8,458 nt of DNA from an uncultured bacterium. Lineage in GTDB: Bacteria > Bacillota > Clostridia > Oscillospirales > Acutalibacteraceae. The position numbers were made by a program, and so were the translations under genes. Under the pieces are notes generated by a model that searched no databases, had not been told where the DNA came from, and saw only the letters and a list, made by a program, of their open reading frames with translations. Where the stretch lies: positions 1 to 8,458 of the forward strand of contig CAJMOH010000079.1 of the NCBI GenBank assembly GCA_905215055.1. The letters run 5' to 3'. Each line of letters opens with the position of its first letter. Position 1 is the stretch's first letter. Below, piece by piece: positions 1-6,326 of this stretch.

Positions 1-22
1 AACCGCCCCACACCCGGCTCAC

Positions 23-56
23 AGCGCCCGGCAGAGCCGGTCGCTACGGGCTTTTT
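23..56 (+). repeat. Hairpin with U-run, left copy of a duplicated structured element
   Basis: Arms 23-32 (AGCGCCCGGC) and 36-45 (GCCGGTCGCT) pair around an AGA loop with one C-T mismatch, followed by ACGGGC and five T at 52-56. A second copy lies at 8210-8243. There the 10-bp stem is perfect: the third pair is T-A instead of C-G, and the mismatch has become G-C. The loop and the CGGGCTTTTT tail are the same. Compensating changes in a conserved fold suggest selection on RNA or DNA structure. It may act as a terminator, but the T-run starts 7 nt after the stem, which is not classical. A plasmid or element control RNA, or an origin structure, is an alternative. Confidence 0.6.
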
Positions 57-81
57 CGGAGGTTCCAACAGGGCGGAAAAG

Positions 82-121
82 TGTGGGTCGGTAAACAGGC
101 CTTGGCGTCAAGCTGTGGGTG
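82..121 (+). repeat. TGTGGGTC-type repeat motifs, left array
   Basis: Three related octamers occur in direct orientation: TGTGGGTC at 82-89, TTGGCGTC at 102-109 and TGTGGGTG at 114-121, with starts 20 and 12 bp apart. The array at 8410-8449 has the same order and the same 20/12 spacing. Such short direct repeats next to hairpins resemble iterons or recombinase arm sites. Which of the two applies cannot be told from the sequence. Confidence 0.5.
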
Positions 122-188
122 GTGAGTGTCAAATTTTCCCAGTGTAGAGCCATTTTGTGCGGTGTCAGGATAGGCGCTACAGAAATTT

Positions 189-257
189 CCTGCTTTCGGC
201 AGGGCAAGCAGAGCGCCCGGCTGTCCGCCGTGCACTTTGTGCGGGGGAGAGCCCCCG
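189..257. repeat. Small hairpins in the left non-coding region
   Basis: Two short perfect stems are visible: CCTGC/GCAGG at 189-203 with a TTTCG loop, and CGGGGG/CCCCCG at 242-257 with an AGAG loop. The second is followed by a pyrimidine-rich run with five T near 269-273 and could be a weak terminator. No convincing gene was seen in 1-472. The reading frames there lack ribosome binding sites and recognisable domains. Confidence 0.35.
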
Positions 258-292
258 ATCCCCCCTCTTTTTCTCCGCCCCTACTCAGCCAA

Positions 293-340
293 GGCCACCT
301 CAAAAACTGCGCCGCATAAACAAAGAATAGGCCAAAGAGA
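293..340 (+). repeat. Leader block upstream of the integrase, copy 1
   Basis: This segment shares GGCCACCTCAAAA (293-305) and TAAACAAAGAATAGG (317-331) with 7303-7341, in the same order and orientation. Further downstream a GAACATAGG word also recurs (406-414 and 7430-7438). One copy precedes the integrase and the other precedes the winged-helix gene, so both genes seem to have a related 5' control region. It may be a promoter or leader, or the scar of a duplication. Confidence 0.7.
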
Positions 341-344
341 AATC

Positions 345-391
345 CCCCGCCCCAGGCAGGTGTAAATCCACCAAAAGGCGGGGAATTTTTT
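345..391 (+). terminator. Rho-independent terminator or attenuator before the integrase
   Basis: CCCCGCC at 345-351 pairs with GGCGGGG at 377-383, followed by AA and six T (386-391). An inner GGTG/CACC pairing can extend it. No gene ends just upstream, so this either closes a transcript entering from the left or acts as an attenuator in the integrase leader. Confidence 0.65.
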
Positions 392-472
392 CTCCGCCCC
401 GTGTGGAACATAGGGGTGGACATTACCAGACCCTCTAGAGTAGTGTTGGTGGTTAAGAAAGGGGGCAGCAAG

Positions 473-1411
473 ATGCCGAAAAAGAGATTAACCACCAACG
501 GCAACGTGTTCAGACGCACAGATGGCCGCTGGCAAAGCGTGATCTGGTACTTTGACGAGCAGGGAGTGAAACGCCGCAAAGTGTTCTCCAGCAAAACCAA
601 AACGGAAGCCCAGCAGAAAATCACCAACTACATCGCTCAATTCAATGCAGAGGTGCGTAACTCGGACGAATCGCAGAAAACCATAAAGAACAGCCTGACC
701 CATTGGCTCCAGGTTTTCAAATTCCCATCCGTAGAGCGCACCACCTACGACCGCCTGGAATGTACCGCCCAGCACCAAGTATTCCCGCTCATCGGGGAGA
801 AGATTGTAAGCGACATCACCGCCGCTGACCTGAAATCCGTCCTCAACCATTGGATGGAGCAGGGGTATGCTTTCACCACCGTAAAGAAAGTCCATATCCT
901 TCTCAACGAATATTTCCGCTACTTAACCGAGGAAGGCTTCCTCCAAAAGGACCCCATGCAATCCGTGCCCATGATGAAGAAAGCCAACTTTCTGGCCGCT
1001 CAGGACAAAGAGTGTGTGCCGGAGCAGGAGGCCGTCACAGTGTTTAGCCCCACTGAGATTGCCAAATTCAAGCGGGAAGCCTTTTCAATCTTTGCCAATG
1101 GTAAGCGCAAATACCAGCAGGCAGCGGCCTACATCCTCATGCTGAACACGGGCTTGCGGACTGGGGAATTGCTGGGCCTCCTCAACAGCGATATTGACTT
1201 GGAGCACCGAGTCCTTCACCTGGAACGTGGAGTGAAAGAAGTGTGGCGCAGGGAGGGCCTTCAAGCCGAGCCGGGCCGTGACCTGAAAGTGGGCAAGCTG
1301 AAATCCGCCACCAGCAAGCGAACCGTACCCCTCAACGACACTGCCATCGCCATGATAAAAGACTTGCGGAAAGAAGCATATTTTGGGGAGGAAAACGCCG
1401 CTGGTACCTGA
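473..1411 (+). pseudogene. Tyrosine recombinase/integrase, N-terminal part (frameshifted)
   Basis: This is a phage/ICE-type site-specific recombinase that would integrate and excise a mobile element by strand exchange at an att site. I start it at ATG 473 (MPKKRLTTNG) because GAAAGGGGG at 457-465 lies 7 nt upstream; an in-frame GTG at 401 has no such site. Residues 1-60 look like an AP2-like arm-binding domain (NVFRRTDGRWQ, then a Lys/Arg-rich stretch). Residues 65-165 resemble the SAM-like core-binding domain. The catalytic domain follows, with Arg229 in NTGLRTGEL and the beta-hairpin lysine region LKSATSKRTVPL (271-286). The frame ends after 312 residues in NAAGT and so lacks HxxR, LGH and the tyrosine. 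Those lie in the next frame (1383-1691). Removing one G from GGGGAGGAAAA (1385-1395) would join the halves as FGE-KTPLVPDEY, giving about 405 residues, normal for the family. Confidence 0.88.
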
Positions 1412-1691
1412 CGAGTACGGCAACTACACAAGGCCCGTGAATTTCCGCAAACGCTATTACCGCATTTTAGCAGCAGCTGGCATAGAAAAGAAGGGCCTGC
1501 ACTCACTCCGTCATACGTTCGCCTCCAGTTTGGTGAATGGCATAAAGCAAGCGGACGGCACCATCAAATCCTTAACGCCACGCCAGGTGGCAGACCTGCT
1601 GGGCCACTCCACCTCGCAAATCACAGAGCTGTACTATGTTAAAAAGGATACATCCCGACTGAGTGGAATCACCAACGACTTCGACTTGTGA
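1383..1691 (+). pseudogene. Tyrosine recombinase/integrase, C-terminal catalytic part
   Basis: This continues the integrase that begins at 473, one frame on. It carries the rest of the active site: HSLRH (His40 and Arg43 counted from 1383), LGH (His75) and the YY pair at 84-85 in ITELYYVKKD, one of which is the nucleophile. The nominal start, TTG 1383, overlaps the upstream frame and has no clear ribosome binding site, so separate translation is unlikely. Homology to the family should begin at about KTPLVPDEY. Because Arg229 and the two DNA-binding domains are in the other frame, neither piece should be active alone. A sequencing error is possible, since the break is in a purine homopolymer-like run. 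A hairpin terminator follows 69 nt after the stop. Confidence 0.85.
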
Positions 1692-1760
1692 ACCATATCG
1701 GCAGAGTGGACAAAAAAGATGTCGAAAATTTTTTGCCCGAAAACCAGCAAAAAAAGAGAG

Positions 1761-1805
1761 ACGCACCCGAGTTCATGCGAAAACAGCCGAAGTCGGGTGC
1801 GTTTT
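1761..1805 (+). terminator. Terminator after the integrase
   Basis: A perfect 10-bp stem, ACGCACCCGA (1761-1770) with TCGGGTGCGT (1793-1802), runs into TTTT. It is the first strong terminator after the integrase stop at 1691. Confidence 0.7.
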
Positions 1806-1911
1806 GGGTGCTGGAGGGGATGAGGACGGTTGGGAACGAATAAAACCAGGGGGAGAAAACCCAGTGTCCGAACCAAAGTGCACCACATAACCATGCAACA
1901 CATGCGAAAAG

Positions 1912-1946
1912 AAAACCGGCGAAAACCTAGTGTTTTCGCCGGTTTT
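1912..1946. terminator. 15-bp perfect hairpin beside the first tRNA-Trp remnant
   Basis: AAAACCGGCGAAAAC (1912-1926) and GTTTTCGCCGGTTTT (1932-1946) pair perfectly around a CTAGT loop. It reads as a terminator on either strand. On the minus strand it lies immediately after the CCA end of the tRNA-Trp remnant at 1948-1968, where a tRNA terminator belongs. Confidence 0.75.
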
Positions 1947-1947
1947 G

Positions 1948-1968
1948 TGGCAGGGGCAGAAGGACTTG
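1948..1968 (-). repeat. Short tRNA-Trp 3'-end remnant (attachment-site repeat, copy 1)
   Basis: These 21 bases are identical to 2127-2147, the CCA, discriminator, acceptor strand and start of the T-arm of a minus-strand tRNA-Trp. Homology stops in the T-loop, where 1969 onward reads GTCTCGG instead of continuing the tRNA. It is a second, shorter copy of the attachment-site sequence, 179 bp from the longer one, and has its own adjacent hairpin. It probably marks an earlier integration or a decayed att site. Confidence 0.75.
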
Positions 1969-1989
1969 GTCTCGGCTGCCGCCTCGGTC

Positions 1990-2052
1990 GGCGCTGGACG
2001 GTCGCCACCGGCGACCAGCGCCCCAGGACACGCACCGCAGGAGAGCCTGCGG
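1990..2052. repeat. Two hairpins between the tRNA-Trp remnants
   Basis: GGCGCTGG (1990-1997) plus TCGCC (2002-2006) pair with GGCGA (2010-2014) plus CCAGCGCC (2015-2022), with four bases bulged. A second hairpin, CCGCAGG/CCTGCGG, spans 2035-2052 with an AGAG loop. There is no gene here. The structures may be ends of an element or recombinase-binding DNA, but no repeated arm motif was seen. Confidence 0.4.
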
Positions 2053-2088
2053 GCGCACCTCGTTGCCAAATCCTACCGCACACTAACG

Positions 2089-2127
2089 AAAAAGTCAGGT
2101 ACCGCAGAAGCGATACCTGACTTTTTT
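2089..2127. terminator. Terminator hairpin beside the second tRNA-Trp remnant
   Basis: AAAAAGTCAGGTA..CGC (2089-2105) pairs with GCG..TACCTGACTTTTT (2110-2126) around AGAA, with one C-A mismatch. It ends in a T-run on both strands. On the minus strand it directly follows the tRNA CCA, so it is the natural terminator for tRNA-Trp. On the plus strand it would also stop transcripts from the integrase side. Confidence 0.75.
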
Positions 2128-2171
2128 GGCAGGGGCAGAAGGACTTGAACCCTCGGCACGCGGTTTTGGAG
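2127..2171 (-). tRNA. Partial tRNA-Trp(CCA), 3' half only; attachment-site core
   Basis: Read on the minus strand this is the 3' half of tRNA-Trp. It has anticodon loop CTCCAAA (2171-2165, anticodon CCA at 2169-2167), stem strand ACCGC, variable loop GTGCC and T-stem GAGGG/CCTTC closing the T-loop TTCAAGT. Then come acceptor strand TGCCCCT, discriminator G and an encoded CCA (2129-2127). The expected 5' half is absent: at 2172 the sequence reads TGGAT, where the pairing strand would require ACCGC. The break falls exactly at the anticodon loop, a common crossover point for tyrosine recombinases that use tRNA genes. It is therefore an att remnant, not a working tRNA. The frameshifted integrase at 473-1691 points toward it, as is usual. 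Confidence 0.85.
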
Positions 2172-2298
2172 TGGATGTGGGGGGGACGCAGCAGGCAGCG
2201 GGGGAGCGGCAAGGTTGCGCAGTTCTCCCAGCCAAGTCACAAAAGAGCGGTGCTGGTTTGGTGCTGCGAGCTATTTTTGGAGAAGGATTGTGTATCGA

Positions 2299-3198
2299 CT
2301 ACCACTTCTTCCTTCGAAAGAAAAGCACCTCCGCCAGGAGGATGGCCAAGCTGACCAGGATCACGGCCGGGTAGGCCCAGGGGGCATTTAGCTCCGGCAT
2401 AGAGTGGAAATTCATGCCGTACCACCCGGTGATGAGGGTGAGGGGCATAAAAACCGTGGTCACCACCGTGAGGAACTGCATCACCCGGTTCTGCTTCAGG
2501 TCGATCTTGGACTGGTAGATCTGGTGCAGCTGCAGGGAGTACTCCCGCAGGGAGGCGGTCTGGCTATGGAGCCGCCCCGCCCGATGGGAGAACAGCTCGA
2601 AGCCCCGGCACAGCTTTTTGGAGAACAGCCCGTTGCGGTTGGCCGCCAGAGTGTCTCCCAGCTCGTCCAGCTGGGCGTAGTAGGCGGAGAGCTTCAAGAG
2701 CGTCCGCCGGCAGCGGTGGAGCTGGTTTTCAAACCGCTGGGGTTCTTCCTGCTCCAAGAGCTGTTCCTCCAGCTTGTCCAGCTGGGTCTCCAGATGCTGG
2801 AGGAACGCCGCGTCCTCCTGGATGAGGAGCTCCAGGAATTCCAACAGCAGCTCCCCGGGGGAGGCCTCCAGTCCTGGCTGGTAAGAAAGCTGTTCCAACA
2901 GTACCTCTATCTGGCCGGTGTCATCCACAAAGGTGAGATGGTCCGCCGTGAGAAGGAATGCAAAGGAATGTCCAGACCGCGGCGAGTGTTCTTTCCGGGG
3001 CACCAGCAGGGCGCCGGCGGCACAGTGGTCGAACAGCTCCGCCTTGCAGCTGTGGCCATGGCGCAGGCTGCGGGCCAAATAAGGGTGCTGGGTCACCTGG
3101 CTGTCCATCTCCTGCTGGGTGATCACCTCTACCCAAGGGACGCCTTCGGCAGGCTTTTCCTGGACTGCTTCGAACGTCGGTTTCAACTGGTAGAACAT
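2299..3198 (-). CDS. corA: CorA-family Mg2+/divalent cation channel
   Basis: This is a membrane channel for Mg2+ and possibly Co2+ or Ni2+, active as a pentamer in the CorA family. The protein has 299 residues: a soluble N-terminal part, a long Glu/Leu-rich helical segment at about 118-160 (coiled-coil-like stalk), TM1 at about 238-260, the signature YGMNF with GMN at 261-263, the MPEL loop, and TM2 at about 274-294 ending in RRKKW. GMN forms the selectivity mouth. I choose the ATG at 3198 (MFYQLKP) over the one at 3204 because AAGGAGGAG (3205-3213) abuts the latter and lies 6 nt from the former. It has its own candidate promoter and is separated from hsp20 by a terminator, so it is probably monocistronic. 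No clear terminator was seen after its stop (TAG), in 2172-2298. The exact ion cannot be inferred. Confidence 0.93.
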   Translation of the reverse strand: MFYQLKPTFEAVQEKPAEGVPWVEVITQQEMDSQVTQHPYLARSLRHGHSCKAELFDHCAAGALLVPRKEHSPRSGHSFAFLLTADHLTFVDDTGQIEVLLEQLSYQPGLEASPGELLLEFLELLIQEDAAFLQHLETQLDKLEEQLLEQEEPQRFENQLHRCRRTLLKLSAYYAQLDELGDTLAANRNGLFSKKLCRGFELFSHRAGRLHSQTASLREYSLQLHQIYQSKIDLKQNRVMQFLTVVTTVFMPLTLITGWYGMNFHSMPELNAPWAYPAVILVSLAILLAEVLFFRRKKW

Positions 3199-3221
3199 AC
3201 ACATCTCCTCCTTCCAGACCC

Positions 3222-3250
3222 ATTGTAACCGGCTGGGGCAGAAATCGCAA
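3222..3250 (-). promoter_or_regulatory. Candidate sigma-70-type promoter of corA
   Basis: Minus strand TTGCGA (3250-3245), a 17-bp spacer, and TACAAT (3227-3222). Transcription would begin near 3215, leaving a very short leader that just includes the ribosome binding site. No M-box-like riboswitch fits in this space. Confidence 0.5.
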
Positions 3251-3251
3251 G

Positions 3252-3290
3252 CAAAAAGAAAGGGGAGGCCCCCACAGCAGGGCCTCCCCT
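3252..3290 (-). terminator. Terminator after hsp20
   Basis: On the minus strand an 11-bp stem, AGGGGAGGCCC (3290-3280) with GGGCCTCCCCT (3271-3261), is followed by a TTCTTTTT run. It lies 13 bp past the hsp20 stop and isolates corA from hsp20 transcription. Confidence 0.85.
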
Positions 3291-3302
3291 CGGCGTCAAC
3301 GC

Positions 3303-3740
3303 TTATTCAATGGTGATGGTACGATGGTCCGGCAGCTTGGGCTGTTCAGCCTTGGGCAGCGAGAGCTTCAAAATACCATCCTCAAATTTGGCGTGCACAT
3401 CCTTGGGCTTTACGGACTCGCCGACATAGAAGCTGCGGCTGCACTGGCCAGCGTAACGCTCCTGCCGGATGTAGCGGCCCTTCTTCTTCTCGTCTTTGTC
3501 CAAACCCTTGGCGGCGCTGACGGTCAGGTAGCCGTCCTCCAGCTGGACGTTGACCTCGTCCTTCTTAAAGCCGGGCAGGTCGATGTCCACCTCATAGGAG
3601 TTGTCGGTCTCCCGCACGTCGGTCTTCATGATGGCTCTGGCATGCTTGCCATAGAGAGCTTTCTCCATGGAGTGCATGGGGCGCATCATGTCGTCAAACA
3701 TCTCATCGAACAGGTTTTCACCAAAAATAGCAGGCAACAT
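3303..3740 (-). CDS. Small heat-shock protein, Hsp20/alpha-crystallin family
   Basis: This is an ATP-independent cytosolic chaperone that binds unfolding proteins and holds them for refolding or degradation. The protein has 145 residues. The short N-terminal arm is rich in Met, Phe and acidic residues (MLPAIFGENLFDEMFDDMM). The alpha-crystallin domain spans about 39-130, with YEVDIDLPGF (49-58) and the conserved DGILKLSLPK (121-130). The C-terminal tail carries an I-T-I motif (142-144) of the I-x-I type used in oligomer assembly. GGAGG (3749-3753) lies 8 nt before the ATG. It has a candidate promoter and its own terminator, so it is monocistronic. No CIRCE operator was seen. Length and layout are normal for bacterial Hsp18/Hsp20 proteins. 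Confidence 0.95.
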   Translation of the reverse strand: MLPAIFGENLFDEMFDDMMRPMHSMEKALYGKHARAIMKTDVRETDNSYEVDIDLPGFKKDEVNVQLEDGYLTVSAAKGLDKDEKKKGRYIRQERYAGQCSRSFYVGESVKPKDVHAKFEDGILKLSLPKAEQPKLPDHRTITIE

Positions 3741-3791
3741 AAGTCATTCCTCCATTCCGTACAATACGGCCCGTAGCTGTGTGGGAGAGAA

Positions 3792-3820
3792 ATTCTCACG
3801 CGGTGGCGAGCTTTTGTCAC
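3792..3820 (-). promoter_or_regulatory. Candidate promoter of hsp20
   Basis: Minus strand GTGACA (3820-3815), a 17-bp spacer, and GAGAAT (3797-3792). Matches to the sigma-70 consensus are 5/6 and 4/6. The -10 hexamer overlaps a short GAGAAATTCTC-like palindrome (3787-3797) that could bind a regulator. Confidence 0.4.
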
Positions 3821-3914
3821 CTTGCTTTTTGTGCGCCGGAAAACCGGGTACTGGTCCAGCTCACACCTGCAGTATAGGACGGGGAAAAACGGCTGTCAAC
3901 AAAATGGCACGATG

Positions 3915-3949
3915 TTGCAAAAATCTGGCGCAATCCGTCCATTTTGCAA
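3915..3949. promoter_or_regulatory. TTGCAAAA inverted repeat between araC and hsp20
   Basis: TTGCAAAA (3915-3922) and TTTTGCAA (3942-3949) form an inverted repeat with centres 27 bp apart. The word TTGCAAAA(A)TCTG at 3915-3927 recurs at 4988-4999, upstream of the AraC-family gene. It could be an operator of that regulator or a weak terminator for it. No T-run follows on the minus strand, so an operator is slightly preferred. Confidence 0.3.
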
Positions 3950-3967
3950 GAACTTAACACGCGTCCT

Positions 3968-4867
3968 TCATTTTCGGAATTCCCTGGGGGTCTTTCCATA
4001 GCGGGCCTTGAACAGCCGGGAAAAGTAACCGCTGCTCTCAAAGCCGCAATTTTCCGCTATGGCGGAGATGGGGAGGCCCGTAGTCGCCAGCTGTGTGGCC
4101 GCGATAGAGAGCCGGTACTGGGTGAGGAAAACCGTGGGGCTCTCTCCCCGCAGTTCCTTAAAGCAGCGGAAGCACTCCCGGCGGCTGACCCCGGCGGCCT
4201 TGGCGATGTCGTCCACACAGATGGACTCCCGGTAGTGCTCCTGGATGAATTTCACCATCTCGCTCAGGGCGATCAGTTGTCCCTGCCGCGGCATAGCGGC
4301 TGTACCGGCAGGGGCTTTCCAGTCCACCTGTTTCAGTATGGTTCGCCAGATGCGGCACACCAGCTCGAAGGTGTGGAGCTCATAGTCCTCCTGCCGGGGG
4401 CTGAGTTTTTCAAACTGCGCGAACAGCCGTAAAAGCGGGCGGTTTTCCGGGGAAGCGCCTGGAAAGAAGGCCCCGCGCACCGGGCAGTGGGTGATGGGAA
4501 CGATGATGTTTTGATAGAGCTTGCCGAACACCGGGGAAGAAAAAAACGTGGGCGTCATCCCAAAGGTGAACAGCCGGGAGCCCTCTGTGACCTGCCGGCA
4601 GCCGTGGAGCACCCCGGAGTTGACAAACACCCCGTCCCCCTTTTCCAAAGTGGCGTGAGAGGCGTGGGATGAGGTAGGGTTGTAGTAGTAATCCAGCGTT
4701 CCCTCCGTCACCAGGCCGAACAGGAACTCGGAGTGCCAGTGGCGGTTCAGCTCCCCTGTCTGGAAGTCGTCCAGGCGGTGCTCCCAGCGAAAGATGGGAA
4801 CCTCCCCCAAGGTGTAGGCGGGGATCTCCCGCAGGGTGGCGTCCACTTCGATCTTCTTGTCGCGCAT
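3968..4867 (-). CDS. AraC/XylS-family transcriptional regulator with cupin sensor domain
   Basis: This is a DNA-binding regulator of 299 residues. The N-terminal part (1-130) fits the cupin ligand-binding fold, with HWHSEFLF (43-50) and GDGVFVNSGVLHGC (77-90). The C-terminal AraC domain (about 208-299) has two helix-turn-helix units: IAKAAGVSRRECFRCFKEL (221-239) and PISAIAENCGFESSGYFSRLFK (266-287), then the family signature ending YGKTPREF. I start at ATG 4867 (MRDKKIEV) because AGGAGG at 4873-4878 lies 5 nt upstream; the longer in-frame start at 4897 has none. A consensus promoter precedes it. The ligand is unknown; proteins of this layout often sense sugars or other small metabolites. It diverges from degP and lies upstream of hsp20, so either may be its target, but this is only positional. 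Confidence 0.93.
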   Translation of the reverse strand: MRDKKIEVDATLREIPAYTLGEVPIFRWEHRLDDFQTGELNRHWHSEFLFGLVTEGTLDYYYNPTSSHASHATLEKGDGVFVNSGVLHGCRQVTEGSRLFTFGMTPTFFSSPVFGKLYQNIIVPITHCPVRGAFFPGASPENRPLLRLFAQFEKLSPRQEDYELHTFELVCRIWRTILKQVDWKAPAGTAAMPRQGQLIALSEMVKFIQEHYRESICVDDIAKAAGVSRRECFRCFKELRGESPTVFLTQYRLSIAATQLATTGLPISAIAENCGFESSGYFSRLFKARYGKTPREFRK

Positions 4868-4951
4868 AGTACCCTCCTTTCTCGAAATGAGGCGCAATTA
4901 TTCCAATTTGTGGCGCTATCCTTTCTTCCATTTCCTCGTGAATATTGTAGA

Positions 4952-4980
4952 ATTATAGGCGAGAAATGCAGGATTGTCAA
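4952..4980 (-). promoter_or_regulatory. Perfect-consensus sigma-70 promoter of the AraC-family gene
   Basis: The minus strand reads TTGACA (4980-4975), a 17-bp spacer, and TATAAT (4957-4952), matching the consensus at all 12 positions. Transcription should start near 4945, giving a leader of about 78 nt. Such a strong core promoter suggests repression or constitutive expression rather than dependence on an activator. Confidence 0.85.
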
Positions 4981-4982
4981 TG

Positions 4983-5011
4983 GTAAATTGCAAAATCTGA
5001 TTTTGGCTTAC
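4983..5011. promoter_or_regulatory. Imperfect palindrome with TTGCAAAATCTG in the araC-degP divergent region
   Basis: GTAAATTGCAAAAT and ATTTTGGCTTAC (4983-5011) form an imperfect inverted repeat. It sits just upstream of the araC -35 box and just upstream of degP, where a shared operator would lie. It contains the word TTGCAAAATCTG, also found at 3915. No convincing degP promoter was found: TTGACT at 5013-5018 has no matching -10 box. Confidence 0.35.
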
Positions 5012-5046
5012 CTTGACTTTTCCCGCGCAGGAAAGGAAGCGTCACT

Positions 5047-6321
5047 ATGGAACTGCAAACGGAAAACGGAAAGAAAAAGGTCCCTTTGAGCACAGGGTTG
5101 AAGTGGCTGCGGCTTGTCTGCATGGCGGTGGTATTCGGCATCATCGCCGGCGGCGTGATGGTGGGGATGAATTACCTCGGAGGCAGCATGGCCGCGGAGG
5201 AGGAGAGCATCCCCCAGACCAGCACCGTCAAGGTGACCGCCAAGGCGGAGGACAGCGACGCCGTGGTGGCCGTGGCGAGAGAGGCCATGCCCTCGGTGGT
5301 GACCATCTCCACCATGTCCGTGGAGGAGATGCGCAGCTTCTTCGGGGGCACCCAGGAGATCCAGGTGCAGGGCGCCGGCACCGGGGTGATCGTGAACAAG
5401 AACGAGTCGGAGCTGCTCATCGCCACCAACAACCATGTGGTGGAGGGCGCCAGCCAGCTCTCGGTGGGCTTTGTGGACCAAAGCTCGGTGGAGGCCCAGG
5501 TCAAGGGCACCGACGTGGACAACGACCTGGCCGTGGTGGCGGTGCAGCTTTCTGACATCCCCGCCGAGACATTGAGCCAGCTGAAGATCGCCACCATTGG
5601 CGACAGCGACGAGCTGGAGCTGGGCCAGCCGGTGGTGGCCATTGGCAACGCCCTGGGCTACGGCCAGTCTGTGACCACCGGCGTGGTCAGCGCCCTTAAC
5701 CGGGACCTGTCCCTCACCGACGAGAGCGGCACGGCTATCACTTCCACCGGGCTCATCCAGACGGACGCCGCCATCAACCCCGGCAACTCCGGCGGCGCCC
5801 TGCTGAACATGGCCGGGGAGCTCACCGGCATCAACGAGGCGAAAACTTCCTCCTCCGGCAGCGGCGGCTCGGTGGACAACATCGGTTTCGCCATCCCCAT
5901 CGACAAGGCAGAGGACAGCCTGAAGGAATTGATGAACCTGCCCACCCGGGAGAAGGTAGACCCCAGCGAGGCCTCCTACCTTGGCATCGAGGGGGAGACC
6001 ATCACCCAGGACATCACCCAGCTGTACGGCATTCCCACCGGCGTGGGCGTGGTGGCTGTGGAACAGGGCAGCCCTGCGGAGAAGGCCGGCATCCAGCAGG
6101 GGGACGTGATCACCCAGTTTGACGGCCGGGCCGTGGCCAACCAGCAGCAGCTCTCCGACACCCTGCAATACTATAAGGCGGGGGAGACGGTGGACGTGAC
6201 CCTTCAGCGGGCGGACAACGGCAAGTACGCAGGGCAGACCGTCTCCGTCACCCTGGGCAGCACCAAGGATATGCCCCAGGAATCGGGAGCCTCTTCCACG
6301 GCGGAAAGCTCCGATACCTAA
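5047..6321 (+). CDS. HtrA/DegP-family membrane-anchored serine protease
   Basis: This is a trypsin-like protease of the extracytoplasmic quality-control (HtrA/DegP/DegQ) family, degrading misfolded surface and secreted proteins. The protein has 424 residues. A short cytoplasmic tail is followed by one TM anchor at about 20-45, then the protease domain at about 75-290 with the triad His130 (TNNHVVEG), Asp160 (DVDNDLAVV) and Ser248 (NPGNSGGAL). One PDZ domain follows at about 310-400 (YLGIEGETI, SPAEKAGIQQGDVI), and then a Ser/Glu-rich tail. A single PDZ and an N-terminal anchor are typical of Gram-positive HtrA. The start is supported by AAAGGAAG (5032-5039), 7 nt before the ATG. The gene diverges from the AraC regulator. 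Its stop codon lies only about 6 nt from the point where ClpC homology begins, an abnormal junction. All active-site residues are present. Confidence 0.95.
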   Translation: MELQTENGKKKVPLSTGLKWLRLVCMAVVFGIIAGGVMVGMNYLGGSMAAEEESIPQTSTVKVTAKAEDSDAVVAVAREAMPSVVTISTMSVEEMRSFFGGTQEIQVQGAGTGVIVNKNESELLIATNNHVVEGASQLSVGFVDQSSVEAQVKGTDVDNDLAVVAVQLSDIPAETLSQLKIATIGDSDELELGQPVVAIGNALGYGQSVTTGVVSALNRDLSLTDESGTAITSTGLIQTDAAINPGNSGGALLNMAGELTGINEAKTSSSGSGGSVDNIGFAIPIDKAEDSLKELMNLPTREKVDPSEASYLGIEGETITQDITQLYGIPTGVGVVAVEQGSPAEKAGIQQGDVITQFDGRAVANQQQLSDTLQYYKAGETVDVTLQRADNGKYAGQTVSVTLGSTKDMPQESGASSTAESSDT

Positions 6322-6326
6322 GTATA

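Noticed and set aside
82..121. CRISPR-like repeats at the window ends
   Set aside because: The motifs are only 8 bp, vary, and have 12-24 bp steps. There are no repeat-spacer units and no cas genes.
401..472. Upstream GTG start for the integrase at 401
   Set aside because: It has no ribosome binding site, and the extra 24 residues do not look like family sequence. ATG 473 has a good site.
1383..1411. Programmed frameshifting in the integrase
   Set aside because: No slippery heptamer with a following pseudoknot was seen, and tyrosine recombinases of this type are normally a single frame. Mutation or sequencing error is simpler.
2126..2374. Plus-strand small frames across the tRNA-Trp remnant
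   Set aside because: They run through the tRNA fragment and antisense to the corA 3' end, with no coding signal of their own.
2404..3228. Plus-strand open frame of 274 codons
   Set aside because: It is the shadow of corA, low in complexity and with no recognisable domain.
5008..6168. Minus-strand open frame of 386 codons, rich in His and Gly
   Set aside because: It is the antisense shadow of degP. The plus frame has the full protease triad, a PDZ domain and a good ribosome binding site.
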